A stretch of 64,000 bases of DNA, from NCBI GenBank assembly GCA_965220855.1, contig CBDCQY010000002.1, positions 248,001-312,000 on the forward strand, given 5' to 3'. Source of the DNA: Bin95 sp965220855 (lineage in GTDB: Bacteria > Pseudomonadota > Alphaproteobacteria > Bin95). The position numbers and the translations under genes were made by a program. Below, one piece after another: positions 34,370 through 42,399 of this stretch; position 1 is the stretch's first letter, and the number at the start of each line of letters is the position of its first letter. The notes below the pieces were generated by a model, which did no database searches, was not told the DNA's origin, and saw only the letters and a program-made list of their open reading frames with translations.

Positions 34370-35791
34370 TCAGACGACCACCTTGCCGGGGTTCATCAGC
34401 CCGTCCGGGTCGAGCGCCCGCTTCACGGCGCGCATCAGTTCGATCTCCAGGCCGGTCTTGTAGTGGGTGATCTCCTCCACCTTGAGCCGCCCGACGCCAT
34501 GTTCGGCGGAGATCGAGCCGTCCATGGCGTGCACGATGTCGTGAATGGCGGCGTTCAGCTCGTCCCAGCGCGCCAGATAGGCCTCGCGGTCGGCCCCGAC
34601 CGGCTGCGAGACATTGTAGTGGATGTTGCCGTCGCCGACATGGCCGAACGGGCAGGGCCGGGCGCCCGGGATGGTCCGGGCGACGGCCTTGTCGGCGGCC
34701 TCGATGAAGTCCGCCACCCGGCTCACTGGCACCGACACATCGTGCTTGATCGAGCCGCCCTCGGGAATCTGCGCCTCCACCACCGCCTCGCGGATACGCC
34801 AGAGCGCGGCCGCCTGCGCCTCGCTTTCGGCGAGCGTCGCATCGAGCGCCATGCCTTCCTCGAAGGCCTCGGCCAGCGCCTCCTCGACGATGCCGCGCAG
34901 GCCGGAATTCTCCCGCCCGGCGTCGGCGCGCAGGAGCGCGTAATGCCGGTAGGTTTCCGCGAAGGGATCGCGCACGCCCGGCACATGGCGGAGCGCGAGT
35001 TCGATGCCGAAGCGGCCGATATATTCGAAAGCCGAGACCTGGTCGCCGGTGGCGCTGCGCAGGCGCGAGAGCAGCTCGATCACATCCGGCAGCGAGCGGA
35101 GCGCCACGAAGGCGGTCACCTGCTCGCGCGGACGGGGAAACAGCTTCAGGCAGGCGGCGGTCACCACGCCGAGCGTGCCCTCGCCGCCGATCAGCAGCTG
35201 CTTCAGGTCGTAGCCGGTATTGTCCTTGCGCAGCCGGCGAAGCCCGTTCCAGATGCGCCCGTCCGGCAGCACCGCCTCCAGGCCCAGCACGAGGTCGCGC
35301 ATATTGCCGTAGCGCAGCGTGTTGATGCCGCCGGCATTGGTGGAGATGTTGCCGCCGATGGTGCAGCTGCCCTCCGCGCCGAGGCTGAGCGGGAAGAGCC
35401 GGTCGGCGTCTTCCGCCGCCGCCTGCGCATGCCGGAGGATGCAGCCGGCCTCGACGGTCATGGTGTAGTTGAGCGCGTCGAGCTCGCGCACCCGGTTCAT
35501 GCGGGCGAGGCTGAGCAATATCTGCCCGCCATCCTCGGCCGGCACCGCCCCGCCGCAGAGGCCCGTGTTGCCGCCCTGCGGCACGATGGCGACGCCCGCC
35601 TCGCGGCAGAGCCGCACCGCCGCCGCCACCTGCTCCGTCGAGGCCGGGCGCGCGACGAAGGGCGTGTTGCCCCGATAAAGCCCGCGCGGCTCCACCAGCA
35701 GCGGCGCCAGCGCGTCCGGGTCCGAGACCAGCCCACGCGGCCCCAGCGCCTCCCGAAGCCGTTCCGCCAGCATCGCCGCCGGCCCGGTCAT
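34370..35791 (-). CDS. FAD-binding D-2-hydroxyacid dehydrogenase (GlcD/D2HGDH-like)
   Basis: The 473-residue VAO-type flavoprotein has the FAD domain VPQGGNTGLCGGAVP and LGAEGSCTIGGNISTNAGG, and the C-terminal HGVGRLK and LDPDGLMNPGK common to GlcD, D-lactate dehydrogenase and D-2-hydroxyglutarate dehydrogenase. It oxidises a D-2-hydroxy acid and passes electrons to a quinone, cytochrome or ETF. The start overlaps the phosphotransferase stop (ATGA). It is last in a four-gene operon that starts at iorA. The substrate cannot be told apart. Confidence 0.88.
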   Translation of the reverse strand: MTGPAAMLAERLREALGPRGLVSDPDALAPLLVEPRGLYRGNTPFVARPASTEQVAAAVRLCREAGVAIVPQGGNTGLCGGAVPAEDGGQILLSLARMNRVRELDALNYTMTVEAGCILRHAQAAAEDADRLFPLSLGAEGSCTIGGNISTNAGGINTLRYGNMRDLVLGLEAVLPDGRIWNGLRRLRKDNTGYDLKQLLIGGEGTLGVVTAACLKLFPRPREQVTAFVALRSLPDVIELLSRLRSATGDQVSAFEYIGRFGIELALRHVPGVRDPFAETYRHYALLRADAGRENSGLRGIVEEALAEAFEEGMALDATLAESEAQAAALWRIREAVVEAQIPEGGSIKHDVSVPVSRVADFIEAADKAVARTIPGARPCPFGHVGDGNIHYNVSQPVGADREAYLARWDELNAAIHDIVHAMDGSISAEHGVGRLKVEEITHYKTGLEIELMRAVKRALDPDGLMNPGKVVV

Positions 35792-36846
35792 GGCGCGGCC
35801 TCGGCGAGTTCCCAGGCGCGTTCGGCCATCAAGAGGCCGAGGCGGCCGACCTCCTCGGCATTGTCGGAAGCGGCGTTGCCGGCGAGGCCGCGGGCGCGCA
35901 CACCGTCCAGGATGGAGGCGAAGCGGAACATGGCGTGCACCTGGTGCGCGCGGGTCAGCCCGTCGGCGCGCCCGGCGGCGCGGCGATAGGTCTCCACGAA
36001 CTCATCCAGCTCGGGAATGCCGAGCGCCGGGCGGTCCAGCCCGCGCACGCCCCAATATTCGCCGGGCGTGGTGTTGTAGAGGATGCAGAGATAGGCGAGG
36101 TCCGAGAGCGGATGGCCGAGCGTGGCCAGCTCCCAGTCGAACACCGCCACGATGCGCGGCTCCTCGGGATGGAACATGACATTGCCGACGCGGAAATCGC
36201 CATGCGCGACGCGGGTCTCGTCGCCGGCCGGCATGTTCGGCGGCAACCACTCCATCAGCCGGTACATGGCGGGAATTTCGCGCGTCGCGGTCTCGCGATA
36301 GTTGCGCGCCCAGCGGTTGAACTGGCGCTCGAAATAGTTGCCGGGCCGCCCGAAATCGCCGAGCCCGACGGCCTCCGGATCGACCCGGTGCAGCGCCGCC
36401 AGCGTTTCGGCGAGCGCGCGATACATCGCCCGGCGCTCCTCCGGGGCCACGCCCGGCAGCGCGCTGTCGGTGAAGACCCGGCCCTCCATCCGCTCCATGA
36501 CATAGAAAGGCCGGCCGATCACCTCCTCGTCGTCGCAATAGAGATATTGCCGGGCCACCGGCACGGGCGTGCCCGCCAGCGCCCGCTGCACCCGATATTC
36601 CCGGTCCACCGCATGGGCCGAGGGCAGCAGGTCGCCGGGCGGCTTCTTGCGCAGCACATAGTCGCGGTTGGGCCAGGAGAGCACGAAGGTCGGATTGGAC
36701 TGTCCGTAGCCGAACTGGCGCACGGTCAGCCGCCCCTCGGTGTCCGGCAGCCGCTCCTTCAGCCAGGCGTCGAGCGCCGCCTCGTCGAAACGATGCGCGT
36801 CCCGCACCCGGTCCAGCCGCGTCCCCTCCCCCGGATCGACGGTCAC
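35788..36846 (-). CDS. Aminoglycoside-phosphotransferase-fold kinase
   Basis: From GTG 36846 the protein has 352 residues. Kinase-like motifs are QFGYGQSNPTFVL (P-loop-like), VLRKKPPG (ATP Lys), VAHGDFRVGNVMFH (catalytic HGD...N) and VFDWELATLGHP (metal Asp). The LRKKPPG segment and length match the family often linked to acyl-CoA dehydrogenases (ACAD10/11 N-terminus), which phosphorylates hydroxyacyl groups. Together with the downstream hydroxyacid dehydrogenase this suggests hydroxy-acid catabolism (inference). It follows iorB by 26 bases. Confidence 0.82.
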   Translation of the reverse strand: MTVDPGEGTRLDRVRDAHRFDEAALDAWLKERLPDTEGRLTVRQFGYGQSNPTFVLSWPNRDYVLRKKPPGDLLPSAHAVDREYRVQRALAGTPVPVARQYLYCDDEEVIGRPFYVMERMEGRVFTDSALPGVAPEERRAMYRALAETLAALHRVDPEAVGLGDFGRPGNYFERQFNRWARNYRETATREIPAMYRLMEWLPPNMPAGDETRVAHGDFRVGNVMFHPEEPRIVAVFDWELATLGHPLSDLAYLCILYNTTPGEYWGVRGLDRPALGIPELDEFVETYRRAAGRADGLTRAHQVHAMFRFASILDGVRARGLAGNAASDNAEEVGRLGLLMAERAWELAEAAP

Positions 36847-36872
36847 CCTTCGCTGCGCTCCCCGACGCCGCC

Positions 36873-39095
36873 TCAGAGCCGGATCGGCAGGGCTTCGACC
36901 GGCTTGCCGGTGAGCGCGAAGATGGCGTTCGCCATGGCCGGGGCGAGCGGCGGCAGGCCCGGCTCGCCGACGCCGGTGGGCGGGGCGTCCGAGGGCGCGA
37001 TATGCACCTCGACCGGGGGCATGTCGGCCATTCTCGGCATCGTGTAGCTGTCGAAATTGCTTTGCTCGACCTCGCCGTCGGCGAGCGTGATCTCCGAGCC
37101 CGGCAGCGTCGTGCCGATCGCCATCGCCACCGCGCCCTCCACCTGCGCCTCGACCGAGCGCGGATTGACGGCGAGATTGCAATGGATCGCGCTGGTGACC
37201 CGATGCAGCTTCGGCGCGCCCGCCTCGATCGACAGCTCGACCACATGGGCGACGACCGAGCGGAAGGATTCATGGATCGCGACGCCCCAGGCGTGGCCCG
37301 CCGGCAGCGCCCGCTCTCCGTAGCCGGACTTGCGGACCGCCAGATCGAGCGTCTCCAGATGGCGCGGATGGGCCTTCAGCAGTTCGCGGCGCAACGCCAC
37401 CGGATCGCGTCCGGCCTCATGGGCGATGCGGTCGATCAGCGTCTCCATGACGAAGGCGGAGTGGGTGTGTCCGACGGAGCGCCACCAGAGGATCGGCACC
37501 GACATCTCGGGATGCTGCACCGAGGCCGCGAGCGGCAGGTCGTAGGCCGTGTCGGCGACGCCCTCCACCGCCGTCGCATCCACCCCGTCCTTGACCAGAA
37601 AGGCCTCGAAGGCGGTGCCCTTGAGGATCGAGGGGCTGACGATGACATGCTTCCAGCCGAGGACGGCGCCGTCTTCGCCGAGCCCGATCTCCGCCCGGTG
37701 CATGGTGAGCGGGCGGTAATAGCCGCCCCTGATGTCGTCCTCGCGCGTCCAGACCAGCTTGAGCGGCTCGCTCCGCCCGGCGGCGAGCCAGGCCTTCATC
37801 ACCCGCGCCGCGTCGGCCAGATAGTCGGCGGTCGGGGTGGCGCGCCGGCCGAAGCCGCCGCCGGCGAACATGGTGTGGATCTGCACCCGGTCGGGCTGCA
37901 GCTCCAATATGCCTGCGACCGTCGCCTGGTCGATGGTCTGGAACTGGGTGCCGGTCCAGATATCGCAGCGCCGGTCCGCGCCCGCGCCGGACATCTCGAT
38001 CACCGCATTCAGCGGCTCCATCGGCGCATGCGCAAGGAAGGGGAAGCGGAAGTCCGCCCGGATGGTGCGCGCCGCGCCGGCCATGCCGGAAAGGTCGCCG
38101 GCGCGGGCCGGCAGCCCCTCCCCGTCCAGCAGCGCGGCGAACTCCGCGTCCAGCTTGCGGCTGTCGGGCAGGTCGGCCGGGGCCTGCCACTGGATGTCGA
38201 GCCGCTCCCGGCCCATGCTCGCGGGCCAGAAGCCGTCGGCCACCACGGCGACGCCGGTCGCGCCGCGATCCAGATCGACCTGCATGACATGCTCGACGCC
38301 CTTGACGGCCTCCGCCTCGCCGGCGTCGAAGCCGGCGACGCGCCCGCCGAAATGGGGCGGGCGGGCGACCAGCACGGTCTTCATGCCCGGGCGGCGCATG
38401 TCCATGCCGAACATCTGCCGGCCGGTCGATTTGTCCGTCGTGTCGAGCCGGCCGGCCGGCTTGCCGATCAGCCGGAAATCGCTGCTGTTCTTCAGCGTCA
38501 CCTCAGCGGGCGGCGGCAGCGCCATGGCGGCCTCGGCGAACTCGCCATAGCCGGCGCTGCGGCCGTCGGCGGCCATCAGCCGCCCGGCGCGGGTCTGCAC
38601 GCTCGCGGCATCGACCTGCCAGTGCTTCGCCGCCGCCTCGACCAGCATGGCGCGCGCCCGCGCCCCCAGCTCGCGATATTGGGTGAAGCTGTTGCCGATG
38701 GAGTTGGAGCCGCCGGTCATCTGGATGCCGAAGGCGGGGTCCTTGTAGGCCTCGCCCGCCGGCGCAAGCTCGGCGCGCACGCTTGCCCAGTCGGCGTCCA
38801 GCTCCTCGGCCAGCACCTGCGCCAGTCCGGTGTGGGTGCCCTGGCCGAACTCCAGCCGGTTGATCCGGATGGTGACCGCGCCGTCGGGGTCGATATGCAC
38901 GAACGCGCCGGGCTGCGCGGCCGGCTTGAGCTCTCCGGCGGCGTCCTGCGCCGCCCCGGCTCCGCCCGCGGGAAGCAGCCCGAGGGCGAGGCCCGAGAAG
39001 CCGGCGACCCTGATGAAGGCGCGTCGGCTGAGTTCGGTTCCGGCGGCGGCCCGCCAGGCGGGGCCGATCCGGTCCATGATGGATGCGTGCGTCAT
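36873..39095 (-). CDS. Tat-exported xanthine-dehydrogenase-family molybdenum subunit (IorB-like)
   Basis: The 740-residue protein has a Tat signal (LSRRAFIRVAGFSG, R24-R25) and the Mo-binding regions of the IorB/aldehyde oxidase family: RLEFGQGTHTGLAQVLAEELD, MFAGGGFGRRATP, and a C-terminal GVGEPGLPPLAPAMANAIF with the catalytic-Glu motif. It would hydroxylate an N-heterocycle or oxidise an aldehyde in the periplasm with the [2Fe-2S] subunit encoded just upstream. ATG 39095 follows GGGAGG. The natural substrate is unknown; isoquinoline is only the family name. It needs Mo from modABC. Confidence 0.88.
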   Translation of the reverse strand: MTHASIMDRIGPAWRAAAGTELSRRAFIRVAGFSGLALGLLPAGGAGAAQDAAGELKPAAQPGAFVHIDPDGAVTIRINRLEFGQGTHTGLAQVLAEELDADWASVRAELAPAGEAYKDPAFGIQMTGGSNSIGNSFTQYRELGARARAMLVEAAAKHWQVDAASVQTRAGRLMAADGRSAGYGEFAEAAMALPPPAEVTLKNSSDFRLIGKPAGRLDTTDKSTGRQMFGMDMRRPGMKTVLVARPPHFGGRVAGFDAGEAEAVKGVEHVMQVDLDRGATGVAVVADGFWPASMGRERLDIQWQAPADLPDSRKLDAEFAALLDGEGLPARAGDLSGMAGAARTIRADFRFPFLAHAPMEPLNAVIEMSGAGADRRCDIWTGTQFQTIDQATVAGILELQPDRVQIHTMFAGGGFGRRATPTADYLADAARVMKAWLAAGRSEPLKLVWTREDDIRGGYYRPLTMHRAEIGLGEDGAVLGWKHVIVSPSILKGTAFEAFLVKDGVDATAVEGVADTAYDLPLAASVQHPEMSVPILWWRSVGHTHSAFVMETLIDRIAHEAGRDPVALRRELLKAHPRHLETLDLAVRKSGYGERALPAGHAWGVAIHESFRSVVAHVVELSIEAGAPKLHRVTSAIHCNLAVNPRSVEAQVEGAVAMAIGTTLPGSEITLADGEVEQSNFDSYTMPRMADMPPVEVHIAPSDAPPTGVGEPGLPPLAPAMANAIFALTGKPVEALPIRL

Positions 39096-39109
39096 GGGCT
39101 TCGCCTCCC

Positions 39110-39568
39110 TCAGGCCAGTTTGGCCGCGGCCGCCTTGATGGCGGCCCGGATGCGTCCATAGGTGCCACAGCGGCAGATATTGCCGGCCATGGCCTCGTCG
39201 ATATCCGCGTCGTCCGGCGCCTTCATGTCGCGCAGGAGGGCGACGGCGCTCATCACCTGTCCGCTCTGGCAATAGCCGCATTGCGGCGCGTCCGCCTCGA
39301 TCCAGGCCTCCTGGACGGCGCGGCCGACGCGGTCGGCCCCGACCTGCTCGATGGTCACCACCGAGGCGCCCTCGATATCGGCCACCGGCGTCACGCAGCT
39401 GCGCACCGGCTGGCCATCGACATGCACGGTGCAGGCGCCGCACTGCGCCAGGCCGCAGCCATATTTCGTGCCCGTCAGCTCCAGCGAGTCGCGCAGCGCC
39501 CAGAGCAGCGGCGTCGTCTCATCGACATCCACGCTCACGCGCTCGCCATTGACAGTAAAGCTCGCCAT
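39110..39568 (-). CDS. [2Fe-2S] subunit of the IorAB-like oxidoreductase
   Basis: The 152-residue protein has the plant-type ferredoxin cluster (C38, C43, C46, C58) and the helical second cluster (C97, C100, C132, C134) of xanthine-dehydrogenase family small subunits. It passes electrons from the Mo site to a downstream acceptor. It has no signal, so it is presumably exported as a complex with the Tat-tagged IorB-like partner. ATG 39568 follows GGAGGG. It heads the minus-strand operon. Confidence 0.92.
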   Translation of the reverse strand: MASFTVNGERVSVDVDETTPLLWALRDSLELTGTKYGCGLAQCGACTVHVDGQPVRSCVTPVADIEGASVVTIEQVGADRVGRAVQEAWIEADAPQCGYCQSGQVMSAVALLRDMKAPDDADIDEAMAGNICRCGTYGRIRAAIKAAAAKLA

Positions 39569-39874
39569 AGCGCCACCCTCCTCCGGCATCGCAGGGACGA
39601 TACCGCATCCACGCCCCCGGGACCATGCCGGGCCGCGACCTTGCGCGCACCGATGCTCGCCACCGATCTCGAACCCTGCGACCCGCGAGCGCATTTATCG
39701 CGGATTTTCCCTCTTCCCCTCCAACCCCCTCTGTGACATAAGGTGGTCGTGAACCCGCTTCGGACCTGTAACGACGTCCGGCGACAACCGCCTTGGAGAT
39801 TACGACGCCAGTCAAGTGCAGCAGCGGGGAAGTATCGTGAAGTGCACCACCGCCGCACGAGGGTAGAGTAATAG
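39569..39874. other. Intergenic stretch before the Ntn-hydrolase island
   Basis: No gene is evident in these 306 bases. The left half has host-like composition and must hold the promoter of the minus-strand iorA operon. From about 39690 to 39750 T- and C-rich sequence appears. TGACATAA followed by CGTGAAC (39732-39754) recurs in altered spacing at 41344-41374, on the far side of the island. The right part leads to the GAGGG ribosome-binding site of the next gene. I find no tRNA or integrase here. Confidence 0.5.
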
Positions 39875-41152
39875 ATGACAGCCGAAATCGCTATATTGAA
39901 TCGCAACGCGATTGCCCTTGCCGCCGACAGCGCCGTGACCATTGGTCGGCAGCGAGCTTGGAAGAATGCGAACAAGCTCTTTTCTCTTTCGCCCACGAAC
40001 GACATTGGCATCATGATTTACGGGTCGGGTGAATTTAATGGTTGTTCCTGGGAAATTATAGCTAAAACGTTTCGAGAGTGTATTGGGAGTCATGTTTTCG
40101 ATACTGTCTCTGAGTGTGGAGAGGAGTTTATCAGCTACTTAGGATCAGGTAAATTCAACGACTTAAATTCGATGAATGCAAATGTTAGAAACCTTATTTT
40201 TGATGCAGTAAAAGATATAAAGAAAGAGATCGATGGTATTAACCGGAAGTCAGGTGAAAATCTTTCAAAAAGAGAACATAGTAGGATGCTAAGAAAAATT
40301 ATCATAAATCGGATAAATTTAATTGGCAATAACTTTGACAAGTTAAACCTTTTTATCGACAAATCATCATTTTCACACATTTATTTGGAATCAATAATTA
40401 ATCTGACAAAAAGAGTTTTTGAATATCCTTTAACAAGAAAACTTACAGAGCTCTTGCTGGATTTGTTGCATCTTGTGTTATGCTCGAAGATCAAATCATC
40501 TCTTTCCACAGGAGTCGTGGTAGCAGGTTATGGCAAAAGTCAGCTATATCCGGAATTGATAGAGTATTGTGTTGACGGCCAATGCTGTGAATCTATTCGG
40601 ACATGGATAAGCCGGGAAGTAAATCTTAATGTGAAACGCACTGCTACAATTATTCCCTTTGCTCAGTCAGATATGTTTCAGTTGTTTATGGAAGGCATTA
40701 GCAATAATCACCTCCGATTTATACAGCAAGCATTATCGATACTTTTGGAGGATAAATCAACAAGTATCATTGACAAATTTGTTGCCGATCACAGTAATAA
40801 GGCAACAGAAATGGAGTTGCAAAGACGAGATAATCAAACAATAATGCAAGGATTATTCAACGCGTTTTCGAGCTATATCAATAAAGAAATGATACAGCCA
40901 GTGGTTCAAGTTGTTTCCACTTTACCTAAGGAAGAAATGGCCGCCATGGCTGAAGCATTGGTTGAAATTACTACACTGCGCAGAAAGATGGATTCGACTA
41001 TAGAGTCTGTAGGCGGTCCGACGGATGTAGCGATCATATCCAAGGGGGATGGATTTGTCTGGGTGAAGCGAAAATATTATTTTGATATTGCGTTAAATCC
41101 GGATTTCCTGAAGAGGAGGCGCTTCAGACATGGAGGAGAAGATGCACCCTAG
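39875..41152 (+). CDS. Proteasome beta/HslV-like Ntn hydrolase on AT-rich island
   Basis: The 425-residue protein begins M-T-A-E-I-A-I-L. If Met is removed, as expected before Thr-Ala, Thr is residue 1, Asp is 17 (LAAD) and Lys is 33 (NANK), exactly the catalytic triad spacing of proteasome beta subunits and HslV. VTIG at 20-23 also lines up with HslV ATLG, and a Gly-rich strand end (IMIYGSG) follows. A helical, AT-rich insert (about 70-200) separates this from VVVAGYGKSQLYPELI, like the beta-subunit AG-Y-x-x-x-x-L-Y strand. The end reads SVGGPTDVAIISKGDGFVW, like the last strands of the fold. At 425 residues it is about twice HslV. Codon use is AT-rich in the middle, unlike every neighbour. 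Confidence 0.75.
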   Translation: MTAEIAILNRNAIALAADSAVTIGRQRAWKNANKLFSLSPTNDIGIMIYGSGEFNGCSWEIIAKTFRECIGSHVFDTVSECGEEFISYLGSGKFNDLNSMNANVRNLIFDAVKDIKKEIDGINRKSGENLSKREHSRMLRKIIINRINLIGNNFDKLNLFIDKSSFSHIYLESIINLTKRVFEYPLTRKLTELLLDLLHLVLCSKIKSSLSTGVVVAGYGKSQLYPELIEYCVDGQCCESIRTWISREVNLNVKRTATIIPFAQSDMFQLFMEGISNNHLRFIQQALSILLEDKSTSIIDKFVADHSNKATEMELQRRDNQTIMQGLFNAFSSYINKEMIQPVVQVVSTLPKEEMAAMAEALVEITTLRRKMDSTIESVGGPTDVAIISKGDGFVWVKRKYYFDIALNPDFLKRRRFRHGGEDAP

Positions 41153-41330
41153 AACCAAAGGCAGCCGTTCGGATGCTGGCGGCTACATGCCGAGCGATGC
41201 GCTGGCGGACCTCCTGGACGACAATTCCGAACCGGTGACGCCGGAAGAGGCCGCAGAGAAGGCAGCGGATCGGATCATACGTGCGCTGAGGAAGGCCAGG
41301 GGAAGAGAGGCAAGCAAGAACGGCCGGTGA
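41130..41330 (+). CDS. 66-residue charged protein overlapping the Ntn hydrolase gene
   Basis: ATG 41130 (or 41142, which is preceded directly by GGAGGAG) lies inside the 3' end of the hydrolase gene, so the two are translationally coupled. The protein starts with a polar, flexible region, has an acidic segment (LADLLDDNSEPVTPEEAAEKAADR) and a basic helix (IIRALRKARGREASKNGR). No Cys, no membrane segment. G+C is host-like. I do not recognise a family. Size and context invite comparison with small proteasome adaptors or tags, but no GGE/GGQ end is present. Confidence 0.6.
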   Translation: MEEKMHPRTKGSRSDAGGYMPSDALADLLDDNSEPVTPEEAAEKAADRIIRALRKARGREASKNGR

Positions 41331-41448
41331 GTCCGGATAACTTGACATAAAGGCATGATGTTGGGGCGTGAACAAAATGGTTCCGAGATCCCGGGCGTTG
41401 ATCCAGCATCATGGTGGGCGATGGACGGCTCCGGGGGAGGCTGAGGAC

Positions 41449-42387
41449 ATGAAGATTGCGACCGGGCGGGACTTTTACGAGCAGGTGGCGGAGCGGGCGG
41501 CGGCGATCTGCCCGGATATCGAGTGGGCGCTGATGGAGGCGGACGGAAGCTGGAGCGCGCCGCCCGAGGGGGCGGACGCCATCGTCTATGCCGGCGCGGC
41601 CTACACCGAAGCCTTCGTGGACACCGCGATCGCGATCGCCCCGCCGCGCTGGGCGCACACCGAGGACGCCGGCATCGACGGGCGCTTCTATGACGACATG
41701 CGCGCCAAGGGCGTGCCGGTGACGCACAGCCCCGGCGCCAACGCGCCCGAGGTGGCCGAGCTTGCCTTCGCCGGCGTGATGTGGGGCGCCAAGCGGCTCG
41801 GCGAGCTGCGCGACCAGCAGCGCGCCCGGCGCTGGAGCAAGCTCATGCTGACGGGCTTGAGCGCCACCACGCTGCTGGTCGTCGGCCTCGGCGCCATCGG
41901 CAGCCGGGTGGCGCGCTACGGCGCGGCCTTCGGCATGACCGTCCACGGCATCCGGCGCTCGGCCGAGCCGCTGCCGGGCCTCGCGCGCCAGGGCGCGCTG
42001 GCGGACCTCGCCGACTTCCTGCCGGAGGCGGATTTCGTGGTGCTCGCCATGCCGATCAGCGAGGAGACCGCCGGCGTCATCGACCGCGCGGCGCTCGCTC
42101 GCATGAAGCCGACGGCGACGCTGGTGAATGTCGGGCGCGGCGCGCTGGTCGATATCGACGCGCTTCGCGACGCGCTCGCCTCGGGCGCCATCGCCGGGGC
42201 CTTCCTCGATGTGATGCCGGTCGAGCCCTGGCCCGAGGACAGCGACCTCTGGGAACTGCCCAACCTGTTCATCACGCCGCATAACGGCTCGAAGAGCCCG
42301 CTCTACGCCGTGCGCGTCGGCGAGATCTGGCTCGACAATCTGAAGCGCTACCGCGACGGCGAACCCTTCCGCTACCGGGCGTTCTGA
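41449..42387 (+). CDS. D-isomer specific 2-hydroxyacid dehydrogenase
   Basis: The 312-residue NAD-dependent enzyme has VVGLGAIGSRVARYGAAFGMTVHGIRR (Rossmann GxGxxG), LVNVGRGALVDIDAL with the catalytic-Arg region, and PNLFITPHNG with the active His. ATG 41449 follows GGAGG; the in-frame GTG 41368 falls in the region next to the island repeat and is less likely. It reduces 2-keto acids or oxidises D-2-hydroxy acids; the exact substrate is open. The His is followed by Asn-Gly (PHNGSK) instead of the more usual PHTAG. Confidence 0.88.
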   Translation: MKIATGRDFYEQVAERAAAICPDIEWALMEADGSWSAPPEGADAIVYAGAAYTEAFVDTAIAIAPPRWAHTEDAGIDGRFYDDMRAKGVPVTHSPGANAPEVAELAFAGVMWGAKRLGELRDQQRARRWSKLMLTGLSATTLLVVGLGAIGSRVARYGAAFGMTVHGIRRSAEPLPGLARQGALADLADFLPEADFVVLAMPISEETAGVIDRAALARMKPTATLVNVGRGALVDIDALRDALASGAIAGAFLDVMPVEPWPEDSDLWELPNLFITPHNGSKSPLYAVRVGEIWLDNLKRYRDGEPFRYRAF

Positions 42388-42399
42388 ACCCTCCCGCCC

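Noticed and set aside
39660..39690. tRNA-like T-loop (GGGTTCGAG on the minus strand) near the AT-rich island, as a possible integration site
   Set aside because: The flanking bases do not form a T stem and no acceptor or anticodon arm can be built.
41130..41330. The 66-residue protein as Pup
   Set aside because: It ends in NGR, not GGE/GGQ, and there is no PafA, Dop or Mpa gene nearby; only size and context are similar.
39875..41330. Prophage or integrative element
   Set aside because: No integrase, portal, capsid or transposase gene lies around it; the AT-rich part covers just one gene and its overlap partner.
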